From Pseudo-nitzschia pungens (lineage: Eukaryota > Bacillariophyta > Bacillariophyceae > Bacillariales > Bacillariaceae), in NCBI GenBank assembly GCA_037355855.1, contig CM074763.1, forward strand, positions 2,604,001 to 2,668,000: a stretch of 64,000 nucleotides of DNA, read 5' to 3'. The translations under genes were made by a program, and so were the position numbers. Below the pieces are notes generated by a model, which saw only the letters and a program-made list of their open reading frames with translations, searched no databases and had not been told where the DNA came from. Shown piece by piece: positions 1-10,845 of this stretch; position 1 is the stretch's first letter; each line of letters starts with the position of its first letter.

Positions 1-1823
1 GTGAGGAGGTACACCACGCAAAAATTGATGGAATCGGCCACCAATACCATGATAACGATCGTCCCAAAACCCAGAGTCTCCCTCCGTGCGGTCGATCCCA
101 GGACGATCGTGCCCACTAGTGGAAGCAGGAACTTGTGCAAAGGGGCAAACCGAAGAGAACCGTCTGGCAGAGCGACAACGGCGCACTTGAGAGCCACCAA
201 GACCGCATAGAGTGCCAACAAACACGGAAGGTTGTAAATCATGGAAGCTTCCATGCACGTCGCGGACAGCCTTCCGAATCTAGCCACAAAGCCGTTGGTC
301 AATTCTTCCGTGTCTCTTCCGAAGGATTGATCGTGCGCAACACCCACGTACTCCGCTCCCCGAAGGTATTCGGCCACCGTCTCGAGTCGGTAGGGGTTGC
401 CGAACGAAGGGTTTTTGACAATTAGGATCCACAGTATCCCGCGCACTCGCTCCAAGAGCTGGTGGCACCAAACAATGGCCCTGTGATCCATGCCCAGCAG
501 AGGGGGATTCTGTTCTTCTCCTGCAGTGTAGGCATTGCCGGCCATGAACTTGGTGGCCAGGATCGTTTTGGAGTTGGGCGCGTCCAGATAACAGGCCGCC
601 GGCTCGATCATTTCGTCCCGGAGGCCTCCCACAATGGAAACCACCAACGGAGACGTTGTTGGTTGATCCTCATCGTCGGGTATGTGTCCCGGCAGCAGCC
701 ACTTTTGGTAAAAGTCCGCGACGGATTTATCAAAGGCGTACAAGGGATTCGAATGCGGCGTTGCCAGGGTGATTAGCTGCTGCACTCGAAATTCCGTGGT
801 CGGTGTGCCGGGATCCATCAATCCGGCGCCGCCGTCGCTGCTGCTGCTGCTGCTGTTGTTCCACAAGTACCCTCCGGGCTACGGTCCCTCCCATGCTGTG
901 CGCCACTATCGTCAGGCTGCTGTTCCATTCGGTACCGGACGAATCGGTTGGTTTCTGCAGACCGCAATCTTCCGAGAGCTGTTGGAGGACACCGGCCAGA
1001 AACTCGCTCTGGTAGTCCAAGAGTTTTCCGTGCAGGGCACCACCCTGCTCGCCAAAGTCGAGCGCGTAGACGTGATACACAAAGTCGACCGCGCTGGTCT
1101 GGGGTTTGGTGTCCGCCGTCATTCCCGCGGCTCGCAGGATTCGTTCCCTGGCATTGCGCACGAACGGAAGGCATCCCCGAACTGCGTCGTCAAACCGATA
1201 CCGTGCGCTCCCAGGGATCGGGCCTGGTCGTAGGTTCCCCAGTGCCCCGGTACGTAGACCACCACGTGATTTTGAACGGCTCGGTTGCCGTTGCCGTTGC
1301 CGTTGTTGCTGGCGCAATGATCGCCCCTTCCCAGCAAATCGATGTTCGGTGGCGTTGCTGGCCCCGCCATTTTTTGCTGCGGGTTCGGTTTCTGCTGCTT
1401 ATATTGTTTCCGCTTGAGAACTCCATAGTGCGGATCGCGGCGCTCGACAAACTTGTAGAGGCCGTACCGCTGGGTCACGGGGGACGACGAACGAGGTGTC
1501 TCGACCGGGAGAAACACCGGCATCATGTACGTCATGGAGCATTCTTCTCCGGTGTGGAGAAATGTCGTTCGGAGGATGGTTCCGGCCACAAAGGCAACCA
1601 CGGCTGCGATGCGAAAGATCCATATGAGCAGGAACGGTCGAGAAGAGAAACTCGTGGAAACGGACTCTATCGAACCCACGGGAGCCACCGTTTCACCGCC
1701 ATCGTCGTTCTCCAACAAAGGATCGCTTGTCGCATTTTTGTTCCCATCGTCGTCGTCATCGCCCATTGCGGGGGCCCTGGATCGGCGATTTCTCAGCCCG
1801 TTGTGGTCGTGATCGGTCGTCAT
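1..1823 (-). CDS. PGAP1: PGAP1-like GPI inositol-deacylase, 3' end beyond window, frame broken twice
   Basis: Proteins of this family sit in the ER membrane and remove the acyl chain from the inositol of GPI anchors. I start at the ATG at 1823 (MTTDHDH...); an open frame runs upstream to about 2036 but has no better start. An acidic N-terminus is followed by one membrane segment (about 1600-1670), then ECSMTYM, then VYVPGHWGTYDQARSLGAHG (the family's VPGNxGSYxQxRSL block), YALDFGEQGGALHG and the lipase elbow AHSMGG near 890. Further on come QLITLATPHSNPLYAFD and MDHRAIVWCHQLL, typical of PGAP1, and hydrophobic helices that run off the window edge. Reading all of this needs two frame changes: one near 1180-1205 and one inside the CAG tract near 835-860, where poly-Q becomes poly-S. 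No intron of usual size fits either place, so I infer assembly indels or a recently broken gene. Family assignment is strong; intactness is uncertain. Confidence 0.82.
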
Positions 1824-3068
1824 GACGGTTTTTGATGTTGTTATTTTTGATTGAATTGTTTTTGTTTTTGTTGGTTTCTCGACACCGTCGACCACTTTCT
1901 CAAAATAATGAATGTCCGCCAGCAAATGTGGTGATGGAATTGAGATGTTGAGAAAGTATTTTCCGGTGTTCGGGTGCATTACGGAGCAATAATAATAAGG
2001 GTGCGCGCCAGCTCTGCAGATTTTGTGAGCAGTCAATAGTTTACAAAGGGGGAAACGACGAATGGTTATCTATGCGTACGAAACTGGTAAGCAAAAACAA
2101 TCGGGAACAATTCAGTTTCTACTTCCCCTTCTTTCTTTGATTTCGACATGGTGTCTTCACTTCAAACAATGGTAAAATCTTGGTCACTTCTTCGTGTTCG
2201 CCAGAGCCTTCAGACTGTTTCAATGGGCAATTATCTACAGTAACGGGATTTTGTACGAGTTCAAGGTCCTATCAAGAATTTTGAGATACTTGTACAAAAA
2301 ATACCGGTAGAACGTGTACAAGTAAGTCTTACGAAGTAATTACTCGTAGTTTGGTAAGTTACCGACATTATTATTACGAAGTAACCTTACGAGTAATTAG
2401 TAATTAGTAGTACTTCGTACGTAATAGTAGGAGCAGCACTCCAACCTTTCGCAGGCTATGAGCATCCAAACACTACCAAGCTCACCACCACGATAGGTAG
2501 ACAAATCCACTCGCCAGCAGCAGACGGATTTACTGCACCATCTTCAATCGCCAGAGCTTTGGAAAGAGAGCTTCTCGACTTGCAACCCAAGATTTCGCAG
2601 TCCCATCTGAAAGTTAGTCCTCAATATCGACGACTTAGGTGCGTACAATTACTTCACAAGAGCTACGAATAAAGATTGTCGCTCACATGGTACTAGTATC
2701 ATACCATGCGAGGAGTACTAGCAACGGTGGCTGGCAAATGACAAATAATAATAATACTGTTCCAGCCGGATTCATTCGCCCGCGGGAAAAAGATCGGCAA
2801 GGGACTCGTTTTCATAGACTGTAACATTCTTCGACAAGCAAACGATGGACAAACGAAATTCCTTGATTGCTCTTGATTGAACGGTTCTTGTTCTTGTTCT
2901 TGATTTGTGGACGGAATAACTCCTCTCGACGTCGTTCAAACGAAAATAAACGGTGATGGGAACAAAAAGACTATGCTTTGTCCATGCCGAGGGAATCGTC
3001 GTCGTCGTCGTCGTCGTCGTCGCTCTCGACAACCGTTTCACTGCAACGGTCGATGACAGGGGGCTCCG
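1824..3068. other. Intergenic spacer
   Basis: No convincing gene. Contains short repeated motifs (TTACGAAGTAATTACTCGTA and GTAACCTTACGAG around 2326-2400) that recur in other spacers. A run of GTC trinucleotides at about 2998-3022 lies at the downstream edge. In one minus-strand frame it would encode an Asp tract, in an alternative reading of the next gene's C-terminus. Confidence 0.5.
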
Positions 3069-3509
3069 TTACATAGGGTTGGATCGGTGGGGTTTGTGTT
3101 CGTGATTGCGTTCGCGTTCGCGCTCGTGTTCGCGTTCGCGTTTGCGGTTGTTCCGCCCGCGGTTGCCTTGGTGCGTTTCGGGATTCCCGTGCTCGCACGA
3201 CGGCTTCCCGTTGTTTTTTATGATGGTCTTGTAAAAAAAGATCCCGAGGCCCGACAAGAACACGATGAAGACTACCACCACGATGATAGTCCACATGGCG
3301 CTCTGGTTCCCCGACTCACCGTCACCCGCCCCCGATATGTGTTTGGAGGGCGTTGCAATAATGTCCTCTGCCACAGAGTACCCAATGCCTCCCTTTAGAT
3401 TCCTCTGCTGGGTGTGGAGACCGAACCGTGCGTCCGAAGGATTGCGGAGGTGGAAGACGGCTCCGTCGACACCGTCGGCAGTTCGAATGTTCGTTCTCGA
3501 AACGTGCAT
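3069..3509 (-). CDS. Hypothetical single-pass membrane protein
   Basis: Unrecognised protein of 146 residues if it starts at the ATG at 3509 (MHVSRTNIRTADG). Open frame continues upstream to about 3596, but without an ATG. The N-terminal half is hydrophilic. One strong membrane helix follows (MWTIIVVVVFIVFLSGLGIFFY, about 3240-3300), and then a basic tail made almost only of Arg, Glu, His and Asn, encoded by a CGCGAA-like hexamer repeat. In the repeat another minus-strand frame is also open and would end in an Asp-rich tail near 2971, so a one-base error could change the C-terminus. Topology (lumenal N-terminus, cytosolic basic tail) is inferred only from charge. No domain is recognised and coding status is moderate. 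Confidence 0.45.
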   Translation of the reverse strand: MHVSRTNIRTADGVDGAVFHLRNPSDARFGLHTQQRNLKGGIGYSVAEDIIATPSKHISGAGDGESGNQSAMWTIIVVVVFIVFLSGLGIFFYKTIIKNNGKPSCEHGNPETHQGNRGRNNRKREREHERERERNHEHKPHRSNPM

Positions 3510-4065
3510 GGCGATTGTATCTTGTATTCGACGCAAAGCCTTGCTGGGATTGATTGATTGTGCCTCGGAATAGCTGTAGATACTATGGACAATCAAAGTA
3601 ATCGTAATGTCGCCTATTCACGGTTGGCAAGGTGGAATCCTGATGTGAGACGGAGAAAAAACAATAAGATTTTTGATTCGTGTTGACGGAACATCGCCTG
3701 TAATCTCATCAAATACCGTAATTACCGGTATGTAATTATTGAGTATCGTATTTACTCCTACCGTACACGTACCTTCTCGTATTTCAGGGAAGTAATTACC
3801 TTAGTGTTTTTTGTCGTTTCCTCCCAAGGTAACTTACCTTGTACGGTATGTTTTGTACTCTTAGTCAACTACTGTACAATACTCGTTATGCATAAATCAT
3901 TCTTGCATTCAACAATTCGAACTTCAACAAAGTACGACCTCGACTTATTCACGCTGGTACTGTCCGCGATGAAAGAACTTGGATGAAAAAAACAACTTGG
4001 ATTGGATTTTAAAAGCCTTATGACTTTGAAAACACTTCAAGCAGTTAGATTTCGAAGCAACGTGC

Positions 4066-6142
4066 AGCAAGACTTATTTGGATAATAATAATAATATACT
4101 TATTTAAGTAGGAAAATCCACCGAAGGTGGTTAAAAGCTACTCAGTCTGTAACCAGACTTTATCGTCGCCTCAATCGAAGAGAGGTTAGGCCCCAAGTTG
4201 TAGAACGACGCGCCGCCTCAACCATGGGGAATAGGCCCCAGGTTGTAAGGACGGCTATTTTGCAAACGAACCTTGGTAAGAAACAGGAAAAAAACGAACC
4301 AGTCCAGAGCACAACAGACACTGCTGTTGCAAAGCGTACAGGAAACGGGGTAACAAGAACGTGAAAGGGAAAGACACAAGCAAAACTGTCCCTCCAATGC
4401 TGGTGTGCAGCATCCGTAATGCTAGTGGTCAGCTGACACAAGCAAAACCCTGACTAGATACATGGTATCTGTAATGCTAGTGGTCAGCGTACAAAAGCAA
4501 AACTCCTCTCTGAATGCTGGATTGCAGCATCACCAGTAATGCGAGTAACCTTAGTCATCCCCAAACACATCCCGAACCACATTCCTTACCACTGTATGGT
4601 ACATAAAGTACAGAGCCTACTACCAAATTCGTAACAGCTGTCCTTCTGTTCGAACTTCGTAGTAGGAGACACGTAGAGGCGGTGGAGCCTACTACCAAAT
4701 TCAAATTCGTAACAGCTGGCCTTCTGTTCGAACTTGAACTTGCTCTCCTGTAGTAGCTTGGAAACAGGGCCTTAAAGTGAAAACACTTATGGACCATCAG
4801 GGCTGTAGGCTTGAAAACAGGTCTCTGCTGTACTGTGAACTGGAGGGGTATATGTAGGTGGTGGTGCGTTAAGTAACATGTACTTAGCAGCTTTGGGGCT
4901 TGGGTCATAAAAACAGTAGGTCCATAATCAAAAACAATTATGGACTATCAGGGCAGTAGACTTGAAAACAGATGACAGTTGAAGTGTGCATCTGAGAGGG
5001 TTATGTAGGTAGGAGAGCCTTAAGCAAGCTGTACTTAGCGGCTTTGGGGCTTGGGTCAGGAAATAGTAGGACCTTAAGTGAGAACACTTATGGTCCAGCA
5101 GGGCAGTAGACTTGAAAACAGATGACAGTTGAAGTGTGCATCTGAGAGGTATATGTAGGTAGGAGAGCCTTAAGCAAGCTGTACTTAGCGGCTTTGGGGC
5201 TTGGGTAAGGAAACAGTAGGACCATAAGCGAAAACACTTATGGTCCATCAGGGCAGTAGACTTGAAAACAGATGACAGTTGAAGAATGCATCTGAGAGGT
5301 ATATGTAGGTAGGGGAGCCTTAAGCAAACTGTACTTAGTGGCTTTAGGGCTTGGGTCAGGAAACAGTAGGACCATAAGCGAAAACACTTAGGGTCCATCA
5401 GGGCAGTAGACTTGGAAACAGATGACATTTATACAGTACACCTGAGAGGGTTATGTAGGTGGTGGAGCCTTAAGCAAAATGTACTTAGCGGCTTTGGGGC
5501 TTGGGTCAAGAAACAGTAGGACCATAAGTGAAAACACTTAGGGTCCAGCAGGGCAATGGACTTGAAAACAGATGACAGAATTTCTTTTTTTTTAAAAAAA
5601 GATTCCTACAGTGGAAGGGGCTGTTCGTGAACTTCGACTTGAAAAGACTTAAGAGGACTCAGCAAGGAACTTCGAAGAATGTAGAACATTAAGTGAGAAT
5701 CACTTAAGCAGCTTGGAAACAGTGTAGAACATTAAGTATAAGATATACTTAAGGGCCTTGGAATGGAGCTGGGAAACAGATCGAAGCAGAAATACAACGT
5801 TGTTGTTGTCGGTTTTGCTGTACGGTAGAATCTGTACTGGAAGTGCTGTAGAAAATTATGTGTCGGTTTGCTGCTGCTGCTGCTGCTCGATCGGCCGCCG
5901 AGTGGTGAATTGGCAACCAAAGCAACCAAACGAAGCATCCAGCAACTGAACCGATAGCAGAAACGAAGAGCGCAGGTCTTGGTTAATACATGTAGGTCCT
6001 GGGGTTGTGATTGGGGGTGTATAAGGGAGCGAGATATCGCATGGTAAAGTTGTGTAGAAATCTACGTATTTTTAGTACTGGAACATCGGAACGTCGGACA
6101 AAATGCGCTTCGCGCAAATTGTAGCAAGACTTATTTGGATAA
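4066..6142. mobile_element. Putative inserted block bounded by 20-bp direct repeats
   Basis: The same 20 bases (AGCAAGACTTATTTGGATAA) occur at 4066-4085 and 6123-6142, exactly bracketing a distinct segment. Just inside the left copy is a TAA-repeat followed by a small hairpin (CCACCGAAGGTGG, about 4118); just inside the right copy is another hairpin (TGCGCTTCGCGCA, about 6103-6115). Read on the minus strand, the block would end in a (TTA)n tail followed by a target duplication, the layout of a target-primed retroposon. No reverse transcriptase is encoded. Insertion is inferred; recombination between two repeats is an alternative. Confidence 0.4.
4760..5600. repeat. 150-bp tandem repeat, about six units
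   Basis: The landmark CTTGAAAACAGATGACAG (with variants) begins at 4961, 5111, 5261, 5411 (one mismatch) and 5561, a spacing of exactly 150 bp. A more diverged unit has its landmark at 4810. Other conserved blocks in each unit are GTACTTAGCGGCTTTGGGGCTTGGGT and GGGCAGTAGACTTG. Shorter relics of the same words flank the array (4620-4760 and 5640-5760). The 50-codon period keeps a minus-strand frame open across the array, but I treat that as a by-product. Confidence 0.85.
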
Positions 6143-6235
6143 GTTGTCGTTTGACGTCAGTCAACGCTGGCGACGAAATTACTGCAGTCATGAGTGAGTC
6201 ACGAGTGAATCATTTCATTCTCTAAATCGCAATGA

Positions 6236-6262
6236 CGTGAGACGTGAGACGTGAGACGTGAG
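6236..6262. repeat. Heptamer microsatellite (GTGAGAC)n
   Basis: Four near-perfect GTGAGAC units upstream of the LPMO-like gene. A second heptamer repeat with an unrelated unit occurs at 33382-33432. Confidence 0.8.
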
Positions 6263-6485
6263 ATCTTCGAAAATATCATCCAGTGAACAAGACAAATAAT
6301 TTTAAAAAAGGCTTACCGTAATTTGCGGCAAAGTTGATGCAACTTTGTTCCATATTCCGTACGTAGTTCTTTTTCGTTACCTCGTGCTTTTCGGACGCTC
6401 TTAACGTCCTATCTGTACTACAGGTAGTAAGCTCTCAAGGCATAATCACGGCAGAATCGATCCAAAGAAGGAGATACGTAGCCCG

Positions 6486-7598
6486 ATGACAAAACCGGTT
6501 GCTTCCCGTTTGGCGCTGATGTTGCTCGTTGGCTGCCTGCTCCTCGAAAACGGCAATCACGGCGTCGCCGCCCATGCACGATTGGAATGCCCCCCACCCC
6601 TCTCGGGAGCCACGGGTGCAAAGAACGGTCCCTGTGACGCCCCCGACGACGGGACGCTCGAAGCATTTCCGCTCAAGGCCAACGCCCTCAACACCATCAC
6701 GTGGCTGGAATCGATCTCCCATCCCGGGGCACCGACCAGGTTTGCCCTTTCCGGGGAAGGGGGTGACGCCGAAGGGTTCGAGAACTGCGTGCTGCTCGAC
6801 CACGTCCCGCACGATGCTCTCTCGAGACCCATGTTCCTCGATGATTCGTCGTGGCACCGGAGCAGCATCACGCTGTGGATTCCCGATGTCTACTGCGAGC
6901 GGTGTCACCTGCAGCTCGTTTCGGTGATGAGCGACCGGCAGCACGGCGTTCCCGCCGATGCCAAGTGCATCTATCGGGGTGCGGCCGAGGCAAGCACGGT
7001 CACCGATGAGCACCCGATCTGTCCCGCCGTCTATCATTCGTGCGCTCCGGTGTCCATCGACGGAAGCCTTCCGCGAAGCGATATTGATTTCTGCAACACG
7101 ACGGAATTCGAAACAAAACTGGACTGGCCCCTCACGCCGTCGTCCGACGCCGATCTATACCAGCACTCGGTGTATTTCAATAGGGGAGACGTCGGGATCT
7201 ACACCGAGTCCGATGCAAGGCTGCAGAGTGTTGGGGCTCCATTGACGGACGATGTTTGCACCAACCCCATCTATTGTGATCCGGAGGTCTCCTTCGATAC
7301 CGTGTTGGAGGTTCCGGAGACCGCGCCCTACGCTTCCCTGGAAGGCTCTTGTGCTTTTGTCACCGGAATGAAAGTCGAGGCCTATGCAGCAGATGGGAGT
7401 CTTCCATCGGTTCCCAAGGACGCGACGGTGCCCCCCAAAGGATGGAACGATGTTGATGCGGATAGTTTGGAAACGTCGGGGGAGGGGTTGGATCCTGTTT
7501 CCGCCGCAGTTTATGGTCGTGGTCGCGGGGCTGTGAGTTCTATCATTCGAGTAACCACAACAATAATGGCTGGAACCATACTTCTGTCGAGCTCCTAA
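6486..7598 (+). CDS. Secreted LPMO-like (histidine-brace) protein, probably GPI-anchored
   Basis: 370 residues starting at the ATG at 6486. A signal peptide (LALMLLVGCLLL) ends at about residue 29 (GVAA), so the mature protein would begin with His30 (HARLECPPP). An N-terminal His after cleavage is the hallmark of copper histidine-brace enzymes (lytic polysaccharide monooxygenases and relatives). Candidate partner histidines are His79 (SHPGAP) and His184 (VYHSCA). Paired cysteines occur in GPCD, ENCVLLDH, YCERCHLQL and CPAVYHSC. The block with WLESISHPGAPTRFALS resembles an LPMO-like family known in bacteria and eukaryotes, assigned from memory of the pattern. The C-terminus is a Ser/Gly/Thr spacer then a hydrophobic end (IMAGTILLSSS), as in GPI signals. 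No catalytic activity is proven; a copper-carrier role is possible. Convergent with the BTB gene, 199 bp away. Confidence 0.75.
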   Translation: MTKPVASRLALMLLVGCLLLENGNHGVAAHARLECPPPLSGATGAKNGPCDAPDDGTLEAFPLKANALNTITWLESISHPGAPTRFALSGEGGDAEGFENCVLLDHVPHDALSRPMFLDDSSWHRSSITLWIPDVYCERCHLQLVSVMSDRQHGVPADAKCIYRGAAEASTVTDEHPICPAVYHSCAPVSIDGSLPRSDIDFCNTTEFETKLDWPLTPSSDADLYQHSVYFNRGDVGIYTESDARLQSVGAPLTDDVCTNPIYCDPEVSFDTVLEVPETAPYASLEGSCAFVTGMKVEAYAADGSLPSVPKDATVPPKGWNDVDADSLETSGEGLDPVSAAVYGRGRGAVSSIIRVTTTIMAGTILLSSS

Positions 7599-7797
7599 AT
7601 TAGACAACGAACACACTTTGGATATTAAACGAATGATAGTCTGGCTTGTTTGGTTCATTTACCTACGGAAGTTCTGGATTAAATTGAATCAAAACAGGGC
7701 AATTTGTTTTCACACACGTAGTTTGCGGTTATCACTATTCACCAGTTCTCGATTATATTTTCTTCCTATGAACTGGACGAACCATCATTGGTATCCT

Positions 7798-9291
7798 TTA
7801 GTCAGAGTTGTCGTCTCCATTCGCAACGATTTGAACAGTTGGAGCCGGAAATATTCCATCTTCTCTCGACCAACCACTAGGAGGAGGCAATGGCAAGTCT
7901 CGTTCCACATCAATATGATAAAAACTGGTGCCCGCCGTCAAAATTGAGAGCCTCCAACTATTTCCTGATCGCCAGATTCCAAGCGACACAGGTTGAGATG
8001 CATGAACACTTTTCCGAGTAAAATACATGGCATCCTTGTACCAACCTTTCATTTTGTAGACGCCATTAACTGACGCCGTACCCGCACCCCTGACAACAGC
8101 CTTGGGGAAATATTGGCTCGTTCGAAATAACATGTTCTCCAATACAATTAATGGCAGCTTTCGAGTCTCCAACCAACCTAAGCTCGTTGGCATTAGGAAT
8201 TGTTGGTAACCATCCCCCAAAGGACTGTACAATGCTTCGATACACCTTGTCTGAAGACAAGTCAAATCATCATAGCCATCTTCACCCATTGGTGGTTGAA
8301 TCGCACTGAGGCTCTCCTCCTTCAGATTTAGGTTGTGTTCTTGTTTCATCAGACGAAAAGCTACGTTTCCGGAAATCACTGGCAAGTAATCAGCATGCGT
8401 CAATTCATGAAAGGATTTAAGATCAATGATGCCGGAGTTTCTTTCAACGAAATAGCAAATAGCTTCGCTCCATTGACGTTGTTGCACCCGTGACCTGTCA
8501 GGGTCCTTGACCGGATTCATTCGTGTTTCCTTCAACACGCAACGCCAAAAGTTCATGTCAGCCATATCTGCGAATGAGGTGCGTGGGTACAGTAGTTTAG
8601 GCTTCTTGCTGCAGGTAACAACGATGGCATGTTGTAGGTCTTCAACTCCTATGGCCGTTGATTCTTTATAAAGTAATGCTAATTCCTTGCTGTGGGTCTT
8701 CACGTCGGCTAGTACTTGGTTCTTCAGTATCTTTCGGATGAAACTCTCGACGAGTTTGCATATTTTTTTTATGCCAAAATAATCGCATAAGAAGAGGATT
8801 GCAACCGCGTTCTCGATGACTAGAGTCAATTGTCCCGTATATAAATAATCCAAAATGGTCTCGAAATGTTCGAGGCCTATGCCTTCATTAGTCAATGTGA
8901 GTGAACTTTGGTTTTCACTCGACTCTGAGAAGTGGCCAAGGAACATCCTCTTAAAGTAGTCACTCTGTGATCCCAAAACATGTCGATGGACCAAATATGT
9001 AGCGCTGACAGCAGAATCAGCTTCTAGGTTTGGTGATTCCTTCTGTGTTTTTGAATTTTGGTGGACGGTCACTTTCCAGTCACTGAACATCGCATTGTTT
9101 TCTTCGTTGTTGGATAGCTTCTCCCAACGCTCCAAAATACAAGGGCGTTTAGATTGTCGCCTCTGATCTTCGTCTTGACAGTCTTGGTCGGCGGAACAAT
9201 CGGTCAGATAGACGTTTTTCCTGCGTAGCAATAAAGAGTCGTCCCTTGGCTCCTGACGGATGCTACTGATTTCACTTGTTTCGTTCTCCAT
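7798..9291 (-). CDS. BTB/POZ domain protein
   Basis: 497 residues from the ATG at 9291; the open frame extends six codons further but only to a GTG. The BTB fold is clear at roughly residues 68-190: FSDWKVTVH, then YLVHRHVLGSQSDYFKRMFLGHF (the usual HkxvLaarSpyFramf block), then FETILDYLYTGQL and a C-terminal helix pair ending in VESFIRKIL. A BACK-like helical middle follows. The last 100 residues (VVRGAGTASVNGVYKMKG ... GIWRSGNSWRLSI) form a small beta domain seen at the end of many algal BTB proteins. BTB proteins usually dimerise and act as Cullin-3 substrate adaptors, so an adaptor role is likely, but the substrate is unknown. No signal peptide or membrane helix. Confidence 0.85.
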   Translation of the reverse strand: MENETSEISSIRQEPRDDSLLLRRKNVYLTDCSADQDCQDEDQRRQSKRPCILERWEKLSNNEENNAMFSDWKVTVHQNSKTQKESPNLEADSAVSATYLVHRHVLGSQSDYFKRMFLGHFSESSENQSSLTLTNEGIGLEHFETILDYLYTGQLTLVIENAVAILFLCDYFGIKKICKLVESFIRKILKNQVLADVKTHSKELALLYKESTAIGVEDLQHAIVVTCSKKPKLLYPRTSFADMADMNFWRCVLKETRMNPVKDPDRSRVQQRQWSEAICYFVERNSGIIDLKSFHELTHADYLPVISGNVAFRLMKQEHNLNLKEESLSAIQPPMGEDGYDDLTCLQTRCIEALYSPLGDGYQQFLMPTSLGWLETRKLPLIVLENMLFRTSQYFPKAVVRGAGTASVNGVYKMKGWYKDAMYFTRKSVHASQPVSLGIWRSGNSWRLSILTAGTSFYHIDVERDLPLPPPSGWSREDGIFPAPTVQIVANGDDNSD

Positions 9292-10845
9292 GGCGCGTAT
9301 AAGTAACACAGCTTCGTTCGATTATCCCTCGACGCTTTCTTAAAAGTATGGAAAAAGTTCCACGGTGTGATGATAGCTGCTTGCAGGTTGGAAAGAGATT
9401 GAATGAACTCTTACCTGTGTACTCTCTCTCTCTCTCTCACTCTGGAATACAAGTTTTCAGCGATATGTTTTGTATCTCACAGGTTTGAATCCATACCACC
9501 GACCTTACAACAGTTGCCTGAATTCTCGGTTTTCATGTACAATTGCCAGATGTAACCCTGCATATTGTACATACAGGGTGTCTTCTCGGTTTTCGTGTAT
9601 ACCATTGATGAAACGGCGAAGTTCAAAGTGACCGTTATGCCTTTGAAGATAATCCGACCGGAGCACCCTTCTCCTTTGCGTCATAGTGTTCAAGCTCGCC
9701 CGACATGAACACCGAAGCATGTGACTACAGGTCGTACCTACAACCAATATTGAATACCGAAACAAGGAGTCAGGTTCCTCTTCAATCCTGAAAAAGAATC
9801 GAAAGAAGCCATCAATCATTGACAAGCTTTTTTTTACCGGAGCGTACTTCACCAGAATAATAGAAGTTAGAGGGGCCGATATAAACCTTCACTCTAGTGT
9901 GCTGGTTTTCCCTTCAGCAATATCATCACGGATTGCTGCCATACCTGAACTGCAAAATTTGCTGGACCTGGAGCCTGGAAGCAGTAGCAAGAATTTTCCA
10001 TCAACAAGGTGTGTTCGGATAGTGAAGGTTGTACGAACCAGTTGTGCTATCTCACATTCAGAATCTATTCGACACACAAGAGTATCATGCCAACATTTTT
10101 TTGAATTTTTACAATCTGTCTCACAGCTTATTTTCTGGGACTAAAAAATACAGTACCGGTACGCACAAAACTGCAAACCAACACCCAGTGAAGTAAGGTT
10201 TACTGTACCGGTAAAACTGGATGGGTAAAAAGATCTTCCGATTGATGTCATGTAATCTTACCGTACGAAAACTTGCACAAGAGCGGTACGAGTATCAGTG
10301 CTTCACAAGCATCAACGAAAAAAATACTTCATGATAAGAATATCCAAATGATGACAGTGTTCTTCCTTGACCATGACAGTTCAATACTCCGATCAGCATT
10401 AACCAATGAAAATAGTTTGTTTTGGTGACAAAAACAAAAAATCACGATGGGCGTCTTTCAAAATTCTGATTGGGTGGAAACAACCGGAACTGCGTTACAT
10501 GCGTTGCACGTACGTACAACAGAATTTTAGTACGTAGTGATGGAAGAACTATGGACATCATGATCGGCGTCAAACGTGACATCGTGCTCACATTTTCTTC
10601 TGAGACTCTTTCGCTTCTTCAGAATGTCAGAGCGATGACGTGATATGCGAGCAAAAACAGTTGATACAGTTTGTACCCGTACGGTACGAAGAAAATAAAA
10701 ATTGATATTGGCATTCCCTCTAACGATAGAAATGCCAACAGATTCTTTTGGCACATAATCATACAATACCGGTATCGATGTCATGCTTTCGGGGAACTTA
10801 GAGTGATCCGACCTTAGAAATACGGCGCTGGTATACATTATCACT
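9292..10845. other. Intergenic spacer
   Basis: Region upstream of both flanking genes, AT-rich. A minus-strand open frame of 115 codons (9505-9852) has no family signature and biased composition; I do not call it. A CT dinucleotide run lies at 9424-9440. Short TACCGGTA and GTAAGGTTTACT motifs occur around 10150-10220. Confidence 0.5.

Larger units (their letters stand above)
3510..6485. other. Gene-poor spacer with satellite block
   Basis: No gene supported. The stretch holds AT-rich spacer (3600-4065), a 2.06-kb block bounded by 20-bp direct repeats (listed separately), and a heptamer GTGAGAC repeat near 6236-6262. Open frames inside the 150-bp tandem repeat exist because the period is divisible by three. 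Confidence 0.6.

Noticed and set aside
4928..5428. 166-codon minus-strand open frame with repeated STALMDHKCF
   Set aside because: It coincides with the 150-bp satellite; a period divisible by three keeps a frame open by default, and no start context or family supports a gene.
4760..5600. CRISPR array
   Set aside because: Repeats are contiguous 150-bp units without unique spacers, and the genome is eukaryotic.
9505..9852. 115-codon minus-strand frame in the BTB/F-box spacer
   Set aside because: No homology, no good start context, and repeated HENRE words from a small local duplication.
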